Assembly: GCA_946800325.1 (NCBI GenBank)
Contig: OX326956.1
Coordinates: 12,069,167-12,133,166, forward strand
DNA from: Luzula sylvatica
Taxonomy: Eukaryota; Streptophyta; Magnoliopsida; Poales; Juncaceae
Direction: 5' to 3'
Length of the DNA: 64,000 nucleotides
In this document: positions 55,181 through 64,000 of the stretch, one piece after another
Position numbering within the stretch: position 1 is the stretch's first letter
Layout: each line of letters starts with the position of its first letter
Made by a program: the position numbers and the translations under genes
The notes under the pieces: generated by a model
Databases searched by the model: none
Told to the model about the DNA's origin: nothing
The model's input: the letters and a program-made list of their open reading frames with translations, nothing else

Positions 55181-56462
55181 ACCCCTTGAACCTCATTGCA
55201 TTCAAGCCAGGTTTTTGTACTAGTGCTAGTACTTTCTCCATCATTTCCTCTCTCTGATGCAACAACTCAAAGGGTTCAACATCCATGAACTCTATCTCCT
55301 CTTCAGTAGGGTTCAGCATGTGGATTCCCCCTTTCTTACATTGATGGCCAATTACATATTTGTCCCCACATTTATAACATAGTCCATTGGACCTCCTAAA
55401 TTCATATTGCTCTTTTGATAATTTAAAATCCCCTTTTTGATCACCCCTTTTTTCATTGCTAGAACTAGCCTGATCTTTCTTTGGTATGAAATTAGATTTT
55501 TTTAGGTTAACTCCACAAGCTAATTCATATTCTAATGCAAAATCATAAGCATCATTTAGGGTTTTAGGTTTCAATACCTTGACAAAATGCCTCACTTCAT
55601 CCTTTATTCCTAAAATAAATGAAGTGATGAAGAAAGTCTCATTTAGACTGGGATTGTCTATTATCAATCTTCCTTTGACTCCTTCAAATTTCTCAATATA
55701 ATCCTCCATTTTTCCTGATTGTTTAAGTCTGAGAAATTCTTCAATTGGATCCTGTGGATTTCCTCTTCTAAACCTCTCCAATACTTCTTCTTTTAATTCA
55801 TGCCAAGGAGGATGCCCTCTATTGGATGCAAAATTCTCATACCAAGAATTTGCTTTTCCACTGAAATTGAGAATAGCTAATTTTGTTTTGAATTCTTCAG
55901 GGATACCATAGATATCGAAATAGCATTCTGTCTTCCTGACCCACTCTTTAGGGTCTAACCCATCAAAATTAGGAAATTCTGATTTGGGTAAATAGAATTT
56001 ATGAAAGTTTGGATTTATATATTGAGGTACATGCTGATCATAATTTCTATGAACCCTAGCTTGATTACTCACATAGCCTTCTTTATCCTGTTCATAAGGT
56101 TCCTCAACCCTATTGAAAGGATTATTCATAGGCATGGCTCCTGACTTAGGAGGGCTACCTAGAATGCCTTTTTCTTTTTCCATTGTGGGGTTATGACTCC
56201 CTTTCATTTTATCTAGCTGGCCTACCATGATCCTTTCAATCTTAGATTCAAACCTATCAAACCTATCTTCAATCTTCTTATCTAGGTTTTTTGACTGGTC
56301 ATCCATCACCAAGCTCACTCTATCCAACACTCTAGCTTCCACTGTGAGGATCTGACCTAAAGCTTCATTGATTCTATCTTCCAGATTAGATTGTATTAAA
56401 TCTACTCTGGTGTGGATATCCTCAATACTACCATCATTAGATGCTCTTGCCTTAGGAGGCAT
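55167..56462 (-). CDS. Gag of the chromovirus-like element
   Basis: 431 residues from MPPKARASNDG. An N-terminal helical region is followed by the retrotransposon Gag core (FPNFDGLDPKEWVRKTECYF, ANSWYENF, WHELKEEVLERFR). A zinc knuckle follows (CYKCGDKYVIGHQC), binding element RNA in the particle. The frame ends shortly after MRFKGFVG because a run of five G on the minus strand (plus 55171-55175) shifts it; the protease continues in the next phase. Either a disabling one-base insertion or, less likely, a programmed shift. Confidence 0.92.
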   Translation of the reverse strand: MPPKARASNDGSIEDIHTRVDLIQSNLEDRINEALGQILTVEARVLDRVSLVMDDQSKNLDKKIEDRFDRFESKIERIMVGQLDKMKGSHNPTMEKEKGILGSPPKSGAMPMNNPFNRVEEPYEQDKEGYVSNQARVHRNYDQHVPQYINPNFHKFYLPKSEFPNFDGLDPKEWVRKTECYFDIYGIPEEFKTKLAILNFSGKANSWYENFASNRGHPPWHELKEEVLERFRRGNPQDPIEEFLRLKQSGKMEDYIEKFEGVKGRLIIDNPSLNETFFITSFILGIKDEVRHFVKVLKPKTLNDAYDFALEYELACGVNLKKSNFIPKKDQASSSNEKRGDQKGDFKLSKEQYEFRRSNGLCYKCGDKYVIGHQCKKGGIHMLNPTEEEIEFMDVEPFELLHQREEMMEKVLALVQKPGLNAMRFKGFVGE

Positions 56463-56565
56463 CCTGACTCAGATCAAATCTTTCACCCTGAGCTGCAAGT
56501 AATGAAAAAATTTCAACTAGCAAGCTAGAAGTAATTCATTAAGTTCAACTCACAGTTTAGATCGT

Positions 56566-56579
56566 TGCTCTGATACCAA
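56566..56579 (-). other. Primer binding site (initiator Met tRNA type)
   Basis: On the minus strand it reads TTGGTATCAGAGC directly after the 5' LTR (which ends at 56582), matching the 3' end of plant initiator tRNA-Met. Confidence 0.9.
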
Positions 56580-56581
56580 AT

Positions 56582-57084
56582 TGTCAGGGTATTCCAATTA
56601 ACAATGCAATTTAATTCAATTAATTTAAAGAAAGATTACTATTTAGGGAAAAGAAAGAGATTTGGGCAGAAAGAGAAGAGAATAGAAAGAGACGAGAAAA
56701 GTTTGTTCAAGAGAATAAGAGAGTTATATTACAATACGACACCCAAAATATTACATCAACAGTTCTTAAATACCCTAACAATTTACTACAGTAAATAAAT
56801 GAAATAACTGTTACTAAATGGGAGATGAAATATCACAATGGAAGCTAGATCATTGGAGTCTTGTCTCCAATGCCAACAATAGGGACCCTCCAGTAACTTG
56901 GGTCTCCATTCGAGTTGTATAATTCTAATTCATGGGCTCCTTCCTCTTGGGCCTTTAATTCTTGACCCAAGTCCTCTTATTTTTAAATGGTGCCTGGATC
57001 CGATAAGTCGAATCCGACCCGTTAACCCTTCCCTCCTTTCTAGGGTTCTAACGGTTGCCCCCAATTCAAGCTCAGTTCCTGACA
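56582..57084 (-). repeat. 5' LTR of the chromovirus-like element
   Basis: TG...CA ends with a TGTCAGG/CCTGACA inverted terminus. Near-identical to 51353-51855. The frames 56604-56798 and 56898-57304 are LTR translations. Confidence 0.93.
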
Positions 57085-57187
57085 GAGAGAGACTCACCAT
57101 TACAAATGAAGAAAACTTGCGAGAGAGGGAGATCAAGAAAACCAGCACCATGAAGCTACGATGCCAGCGCCAAGGAGCGAGAGCGAG

Positions 57188-57235
<48 letters not shown>

Positions 57236-57552
57236 AAGGTGCCAATGCCAAGAAGAAGCTAAGGAGAGAGAGAGACGGCGCCAAGGAGAGAGAGACGGCG
57301 GCAAGGAGAGACAGACAGCGCTAAGGAGAGAGAGACGGCGCCTTCGCTATGTTTTCTTGTTATGTTTTCCGGTTTTTTTTGCGAGACAACGAATGAGGGA
57401 AAAGAGGCACGAGGGACACGGAAATGGGAATCGAAGTTCTCGCTTTGTCCTTCTTATCAAACACCCAACACTAACCCTTATCCTGGAAATGATTATCTTT
57501 TCTTGTGTTTTCCAGGGAAATACCGTGAATCAAACGGCCCCTATATATTTGT
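57085..57552. other. Host DNA right of the LTR element, GA-rich, leader-like
   Basis: Contains (GA)n at 57190-57232 and GAGAGAGAGACGGCGCCAAG-like repeats, and ends in ATCAAACGGCCCC (possible end of the element starting at 50083). The frames 56898-57560 and 57362-57625 are not recognised. Confidence 0.4.
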
Positions 57553-58560
57553 ACATTTAGTGTCACTATTTTCTACTATAAATATTATTAGCATCGAATA
57601 CCCACTAGTAGAGATTTTGATATAAACTCCGTCTTCATGGGTTTTACATTTTCGTCATTCACATATTATGATGGGTTCACGATGATTCTATTTTCGTCAC
57701 ATTATTTATTAGTTCAAATCTTGACACAGCAAGATCATCTAAAATATGACTTATTGCAACATGTCACCTAAAAAGTAATTATTTGTATTTTACACCTGAT
57801 AAATAAATTTTTTTTGTTGTAACATTAATTTACATATGATTAAAATCCTAATAATTATGAAAATAATATCAATGATAAACGAGTTATTATGCTATAAATT
57901 AAACGAGTTTCGAAATAACTTCGCTCTCTAGATGTCGACTCGAGTCGAGTTTTTGAGTTTTCGAACAATGGATTGGAGATTAGAAACAGTGGTTTTAGTG
58001 TCAGACACGTGAGTTTACAACCAGGTGATGTAAATAAGGATATGTAAACAACGTTTCGGTTTATTCGGAAATCGAAATAAACTGATTGAAATTGGTTCGA
58101 TTCTTTTGTTATTTGGTCTCGTTCAATTAAAATTTTGATTTTCAATAGGTTTAGTTAGTGCGGTCCGGTTTTAGTGATTTAAAAACGGGTTAAACTCAAG
58201 ATCTACTTGGTTTTTATGTGAGGAGGAGAAAATGAAATGAGAAGATTTGTTATTTGTTATTTACATTAAGTGAGTTATTTAACAGATCACTGTTGAATTA
58301 AGGCGGCCTTCTTGCCATGATAAAATGGTAAAGTTACATTTGTACCCCTGAGAAGTAATGAAATGTCCAATTTACCCTTGGGTTTGTTGTAAGGTTGATG
58401 CGGAAAGAAGTTATCACCAAAGTGCTGCTGCCATTCTAGATAAACTTCATGATGAGGTATTGTTGCTAATTATTCATTAGAGAAATTTGTATATATACCC
58501 CTGCATTATCATTAACTTACAAAATAGCCCCTCTCTACTTGAGAAAATCAAATTTGTATT
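57553..58560 (-). repeat. Inverted, diverged partial copy C of the duplication's right flank
   Basis: Reverse complement of copy A about 24785-26000 (and B 39430-40620) with scattered indels. Shared landmarks are TATTCGATGCTAATAATATT, GACTCGAGTCGA, and the AAGGCGGCCTTCTTGC phrase. No gene. Confidence 0.85.
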
Positions 58561-58650
58561 ATCACAGCTTTAATCATTGTAATTTATATTTTTTTGATTC
58601 AAGTGAGTAATCGTTTTTAAAAGTGTCGGGGCATTTTTGCAACTTTGTAA

Positions 58651-58689
<39 letters not shown>

Positions 58690-60025
58690 GTGTTGATATA
58701 GATGGTGTTACCAAAGGAGCAGAGTGAATTATCGATAAAATCAAGAAAAATCAAGCATGAATACACCTTGACACCAAAAATATCAAAAACTTTACATGTA
58801 AAAAATATCATAAACTTTACATATAACCGGGTATTAGTCCGGTTAGGAACCGAGAACTCAATTCCAGGTGCAATTTTCAGATGGTCAGCACTAATTTTTA
58901 TTCTCCAATCTTTGCTTTCTATGATTTTAATTCGTAATTTCAAAAGAATTTCAACTAATCAGTTCATAATTCAGTATTAATTGAGTCTTCTAATCAATCT
59001 TCCCTCTTCCATTAATGATAATGATGAAGTATTTGTTTATGTACATAAAACCCCTAAGCACGAAAGGAGTAAGAAACACAGCTCATCCCAAAAGGCAAAA
59101 GGTTGATGAAAGAGAAATGGACAAGACAAAAGTGATCTGACAGACATTGTGATGATTATAAGAGCCATAATCATATCAAAAAAATATAATAATCATCATT
59201 ATAAGAGCCATAATCGTATAAAAAAATTTATGATAATCATGATTATAAGAGCCATCACATATTCTCATTTATGTTTACTTCGATTATGCTATTTGGTTAC
59301 AGAGAGTAAAGATGCAGAAAAAACGGAACTAAATCAATCTGGAGCTGGTATGGATCTCGATGCAGCTAGAGCTGCAGCCATGAAAGATGCTAATTCTTGT
59401 AAAAAAAATTTGTTACTTTTGTATTTGGATGTGTTGAATATTTATACAAAACTTAATATTTATTAGATGCGGGCGTTGTAATTAACGTGATTCATGTGTG
59501 TCTATATAAAAATTAACGTGAGAATTACGAAACATTTACATGAGGTAGTAGGGTATATTCCCTCATCTCAAAACTTAATATTTATAAATATTCATTATTT
59601 ATAATTACGAAACATTTACATGAGAATTAATGTGAGTTAATGGTTTGAAATTAACGTGATTCATGTATATATAAAAAAAATTGTAAGAGACAAGAGAAAT
59701 GAAAAAAAATCAAGTATTAATAAAAAAAAATTTCTCCTCTCCAAAAAAATATAATCATATTACTCAACATGAGGTAGTAGGGTATATTCGATATTAGTAT
59801 TTTGTTAGGTTAATTGAATTGATTACTTGGTTGTTGGTTAATTGCAAATGAGAATTTTAACGATACCTTTACAAAACATTAAGATAGATTATCCTATATA
59901 TCCCATATTTATTGTCAATAATTTATTGATACCCTTCATGTGTGTCTTTGTTCTAAATAAAGAAAGTGCTAAAATATTTTGTTTTTGCATCTCGTATTTG
60001 AATTGTAGTTTTTGGAACATTATCT
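58561..60025. other. Degenerate repeat DNA with a possible exon
   Basis: Contains (ATT)n at 58644-58690, a three-copy ~55 bp repeat (ATAAGAGCCATAAT, 59156-59250), and direct repeats of GAGGTAGTAGGGTATATTC (59543, 59769). 59300-59400, after an acceptor-like TTGGTTACAG, reads SGAGMDLDAARAAAMKDA in one frame; not assigned. The 58700-58850 stretch is a diverged copy of the repeat at 60690-60850, not an exon. Confidence 0.35.
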
Positions 60026-60834
60026 GTTTGTTGTGCTCCTGTCCATTGATAATAACAAGAGACCTACTAAGTTTTTGTTTGAGAGGATTTAATGAAATGA
60101 GAAAAAATACTATTTACATTAAACAAGTTATTTAACGCACAAATACACAAAACTCATCAATTGATATATTATTATTATTGAATTAAATGTCCATCTTGTT
60201 GTGGGGAGGCCGTGGGGTTTTAAAGAAAATCGTGCTGCTGACAATATTAAGACACGGTAAAATTTATCCTTTTCATTTTTTTTTTTGTTTTTTTTTTTAA
60301 AATAACGTCATTATTATTATCGATAATTATTTATCATTAGATTTTGTGATATGACTTCATCGTAGACTTTAATATTTAATTTAATATTTCAAACATGTAT
60401 TTTGTATTGTCATTTGTAATCATTTGTAAGTATATTGATTTAGATCGTTAGAAGAAATGATGTAGCTTGATCGAAATTATTAATTTTATATTAGATTTTT
60501 GAATATTTTATTTTATGTTGTCATTTATATCTCATTAGTTGACACCACATTTTAAGTATTTTTGGAAATCCAAAGTAATTCTATATTCGTGACGTAGATT
60601 ATAATTATTAGCTAGTATCACATTATACAAAATATTTTCAATTATTTATTTTTCACATAAAATTGCATGATTAAATTTGAATGCTAAAAAAATCATAAAC
60701 TAGAAAAAAATCGAGCTTGAATGTACTTGACACCAAAAAAATCATAAACTGTATATACAAAAAATATTTTTACATTAAAACAAAAATAATATAAAGTAAT
60801 ACACATTCTAAACTATATATTTAGTACAATTTTT

Positions 60835-61100
60835 CTAAGGTATTATACGGCCGAAGCCACTGTTTAAAATCATTACATGAATAGCTTCTTCCATCTCTAA
60901 TCGTTCTTGATGTGAAATTCTCTCTCTATTTAGAAATTCTTGAACGTGTGTCCTCTCCATCATTTCATCTTCTTCTTCCTACACATCATACATTTTATCG
61001 TTCTTACGAGAACCTAAATAGTTGCAAAAATAAAGCGGACACAACTCACACTCTTATCGCCATGCCGGCTATATCTTTAGCAAGGGCCTCAGCACTTGGC
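60835..61100 (-). pseudogene. Decayed copy of the small membrane/coiled-coil gene
   Basis: On the minus strand the N-terminal block reads MPSAEALAKDIAGMA (compare MGKANTLAKDIAGTM at 37812). The C-terminal block reads EEAIHVMILNSGFGRIIP then stop (compare EDAFRGMIINGGFGRVIP). Frameshifts and stops fall between them, and the hydrophobic segment is not readable. The stop comes directly after IIP, eight residues earlier than in the intact gene. Confidence 0.7.
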
Positions 61101-61994
61101 ATTTGGATTAAATTAATTTTTCTGGAATGCAATTTTCCTTCTGAATTGATATGCAACTTGGCATATCTATATAACATAATATATTATGAATAATTGATTT
61201 TCTCCAATACCTTAAAACATACTTCATACTTTCATATTACTGGATTTAAATATATATTTGAACATAAAGTGTCGTTATTTTCCACTATAAATATTATTAT
61301 TATATGCTATAAGAATTTATATAAACTTCATCTTCATCTGTTTTGGATGATTGGCATTCATATATTTATTATGATGAGTTCATGATAAAAATATTTTGAT
61401 CACACTTTTTTTTAGTATGCAAAAGACTTGCCAATAAAATCTTGTGCCCTGTCCATTAGAATTAACTTGAGATCTACAAAGGTTTTGTTTAACAGGATTT
61501 AATGAAATGAGAAAATATATTATTTAACGCACAAATACACAAACCTAATTAAGTGATGTATTATTATTGTTGAATTTAGTGTCCACCTTGTTGTGTGGAG
61601 GCTGTGGGATTTTAATTTATTAGTTCATGTTGCATTCACTATATCCAGACACTGTCCAATTTATCCATTTTTTTTTTGCATCTGTTTTTTTTTTTTCTGG
61701 TGAAGTCACGTAATCATAGTTATCTATGATTATTGGTCATAAGATTTTGTGATGAGAGAATTTGACATGTTAGATGTATTGATGTATCTTGATCTCAAAT
61801 ATTAATTTTATATTCGATTTTTTATTATGTTATTTGGTGTTGTTATTTTTGTCTCAACATTTTACAATATATTTTAAGTATCTTTACAAATCCACATAAT
61901 TTTATATTCATGACCTGAATTATTATTGGTTAGTTACACCTTATACTAATTATATTCAATTGTTTATTATTTTGTATAAGATTACATGGTCAAA

Positions 61995-62719
61995 TGTTAG
62001 TGCAATAGAAGTTGAAAATTTTATATATGAAATACTCATAATTTAATATGTAATATTACCAAACATACATTTTATGGTATGTTGGGATTGCAGTAATGTG
62101 AGATTACCACGATAATCACATTCCTTGAAATGTGATTTCCGGGAATCATATTTTCATTGACCGATAATAGTTGTGTTTGATTAAATTTTTGGATTTCATA
62201 GAAAATGGTATGCTCATGTGTGTTTTAACACTATGATTAGTTGGTAATCTAAATGAAATGACAATATTATCATTTATTATAGATTAATTAAAAAATAGAT
62301 AATTTCATGATATAAATCAATAAAAATAAGCAATATATCTATTGAATCGATTATAATTAAACATTTAGAAGGAAGATATGAAGTCCAATATGATATTTTT
62401 CTTAAAATAATTATAGTTATATTCTATTAAATAATAATTATAATTAATTATTTTATAACTATTATAATTAATAATATTATAATTATTATAGTATCATTAA
62501 CGCTTATAATAATTATATTATATTATAATTATTTAATGGTAATATTATATTTGATTTATATGTTACTTTTCTTAAAGTAAATATGATTGTATTATATTTG
62601 ATAATTATTATAATTCATAATTCATAATATTATAATTAATACATAGTTTTCGTGCTCATAATGATTCAATAGAAGATTGATATTAGAGCTATTTTATGGG
62701 ATGATGAATAATGGAGTTA
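61995..62719. other. AT-rich non-coding DNA
   Basis: Long runs of TAATTATAATTATT-like sequence (62400-62640) and an element-like block starting near GTTGGGATTGCAGTAATG. No gene recognised. Confidence 0.5.
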
Positions 62720-63451
62720 ATCCTGATGTATTATTTACATTAAACACGTTATTTAACGCATAAATACACAAAACTCATCAATTGATATATTATTATTGAA
62801 TTAAATGTCCATCTTGTTGTGGGGAGGTCGTGGGCTTTTAAAGAAAATTGTGCTGCATTGACAATATCAAGACACTGTCCAATTTATCCTTTTTCATTTA
62901 TTTTTTAGTTTTTCTGAAAATAACGTCATCATTGTTATCGATAGTTATTGAACATTAGATTTTGTGATATGACTTCATCATAGACTTTAATATTTAATTT
63001 AATATTTAAAACATTATCATTTGTAATAATTTGTAAGTATATTGACTTGGGTCGTTACAAGAAGTGATGTAGCTTGATCTCAATTATTAATTTTATATTA
63101 GATTTTTTTGAATATTTTATTTTATGTTGTCATTTATATCTCATTCCTTTACACAAATAAGTATTTTTTGAAATCCAAGTAATTCTATATTCGTGACGTA
63201 AATTATTAGTATTGGCCAGTATCACATTATACTAAATATATTCAATTGTTTATTGTTTCACATAAAGTTGAATGGTCAAATGCGAAAGCAAAAAAAATCA
63301 TGAACTAGAAGAAATCGAGCTTGAATGCACTTGACACCAAAACAATTATACACTTTATATATAAAAAATAATTTTACATTAAAACAAAAATAATATAAAG
63401 TAATACACATTGTAATCTATATATTTAGTACAATTTTTCTAAGGTATATTA

Positions 63452-63801
63452 TGTTAGGATCGTCGCCGCAAACACACACACAAGAACAACACACACGGAC
63501 ACAAGTATTTTTACGTGGAAACCCCGAAGGGAAAAAACCACGGCCGCCGGCACTCAAACTTATTTTACTATACTGGAGAAAGAGATAATACAATTGTTTG
63601 TGCTTTGTTGGAATGAATAAAACTCTAGCCTAGCCCTCTATTTATAGCTAAACTCCTATCCAATACAAGGAAACAATCATTGCCTTAATTACCATTCAAT
63701 CATGGCAATATCAATATATGGAGAGTTTTCTTATTTCTTCAAGGTTTCCTTTTTCTAATTTCCTAATCTTCAGGTTTCCAAAAGTCTCCATACCATAACA
63801 A
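63452..63801 (-). repeat. 3' LTR of a Ty1/copia element
   Basis: 350 bp, TGTTAGGATCG...CCATAACA on the plus strand, inserted into unit 3 of the triplication just after TTCTAAGGTATATTA. It contains a minus-strand TATA box (CTATAAATAG, near 63640-63650). The purine-rich AAGTGGGAGATT (minus) next to it is the polypurine tract. Confidence 0.85.
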
Positions 63802-64000
63802 TCTCCCACTTGGAGACTTTTGCACCAGTCTTCTTTCTCCCGTCCCGAGCGGGGCTTCCTTGAGTCCGGCGACAGCTCCCATGGTTTACGTGACCAGCCC
63901 CACTGAGGCGACGCACAGCCTCAGCTTGTCGGTGGGGACTTCCTTGGTCAACATATCTGCAGCGTTCTTGGCACCTTGGATCTTCTCCAGCGATAAGACC
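63802..64000 (-). CDS. Copia pol 3' end (RNase H C-terminus), runs off the window
   Basis: On the minus strand a frame entering from the window edge reads LEKIQGAKNAADMLTKEVP and ends LRLCVASVGLVT, then a stop near 63883. This matches the conserved C-terminus of copia Pol (the N-x-ADMLTK-x-VP motif after RNase H). Between the stop and the LTR is the short untranslated tail with the polypurine tract. The rest of the element lies beyond 64000. Confidence 0.85.

Larger units (their letters stand above)
51351..57084 (-). mobile_element. Ty3/gypsy LTR retrotransposon (chromovirus-like), nearly complete, young
   Basis: 5.7 kb on the minus strand, with LTRs at 51353-51855 and 56582-57084 (503 bp each). 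Flanking 5-mers are GAGAG (51346-51350 and 57085-57089); two extra bases (TG) lie at the left edge. Order in element sense: 5' LTR, primer binding site, gag, protease, reverse transcriptase, RNase H, integrase, 3' LTR. The LTRs differ at about two positions (51497/56726 region and the AACAACAG/AACAATAG site), so the insertion is recent. Two lesions interrupt the coding region: a frameshift near 55175 and a stop at 53039-53041. Confidence 0.93.
60026..63451. repeat. Tandem triplication (units at ~60026, ~61435, ~62720)
   Basis: Three direct, diverged copies share landmarks: TTTAACGCACAAATACAC, the TTGTTGTGGGGAGG phrase, ATTAGATTTTGTGAT (60336, 61742, 62956) and, in units 1 and 3, ACAATTTTTCTAAGGTAT. 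Offsets are about 1.4 and 1.2 kb. The units also resemble, inverted, the right flank of copies A/B (about 25700). Confidence 0.75.

Noticed and set aside
58702..58980. Plus-strand frame starting MVLPKEQSEL, considered as a host exon
   Set aside because: The DNA around 58735-58850 is a diverged copy of the repeat at about 60690-60850 and 63300-63450, so it is repeat, not exon.
63452..64000. Host gene with signal-like N-terminus
   Set aside because: The LTR borders, polypurine tract and ADMLTK motif identify a copia element.

Overview
This is nuclear DNA of a flowering plant, probably a eudicot. It is AT-rich, with long (TA)n and (GA)n microsatellites, plant-type LTR retrotransposons (Athila-like and chromovirus-like Ty3/gypsy, Ty1/copia), a RICESLEEPER/DAYSLEEPER-type hAT transposase relic, L1-type LINE debris, many MITEs, and intron-less nepenthesin-type aspartic protease genes. 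No bacterial, organellar or CRISPR-like features were seen, and no tRNA or rRNA gene was recognised.

Layout. (1) 0-15 kb is a row of terminal-inverted-repeat (TIR) elements separated by little more than (TA)n tracts. One carries a FAR1-like exon pair. One has 0.4 kb TIRs, is split by an LTR-type insertion, and that insertion is itself split by a retroposon. One contains an array of ~118 bp monomers. (2) 14.8-26.1 kb and 31.1-40.8 kb are two direct copies (A and B) of one ancestral segment. Each carries an intact CDR1-like aspartic protease gene (20620-22044 and 33505-34935) and a small unknown gene on the other strand (truncated in A, intact in B at 37432-37812). Each copy has since taken its own insertions, and the sister copy supplies the empty site, so many insertion boundaries and target-site duplications (TSDs) can be read to the base. 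(3) 26.1-31.1 kb, between the copies, holds hAT-type and TA-flanked MITEs and AAT-rich low-complexity DNA. (4) 40.9-42.7 kb is a long-TIR MULE-like foldback made of three successive palindromes, with a 9-bp TSD. (5) 44.3-48 kb is a truncated Athila-like element (gag-protease plus one LTR); its LTR holds 12 copies of a CCGTTACAACGG-type palindrome. (6) 51.35-57.08 kb is a nearly complete young chromovirus-like element with two near-identical 503 bp LTRs, disabled by one frameshift and one stop. (7) 57.5-63.45 kb is an inverted, diverged copy of the duplication's 3' flank that grades into a tandem triplication, with decayed copies of the small gene. (8) 63.45 kb to the end is the 3' LTR and pol end of a copia element that runs off the window.

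Only three genes look functional: the two secreted A1-family proteases and the small membrane/coiled-coil protein gene. Everything else is mobile DNA or its debris. The main biological contrast is between the two proteases: near-identical coding sequences, different upstream DNA (a 627 bp MULE-type MITE ends about 100 bp from the TATA box of copy B only), and a few substitutions concentrated in the N-terminal half.
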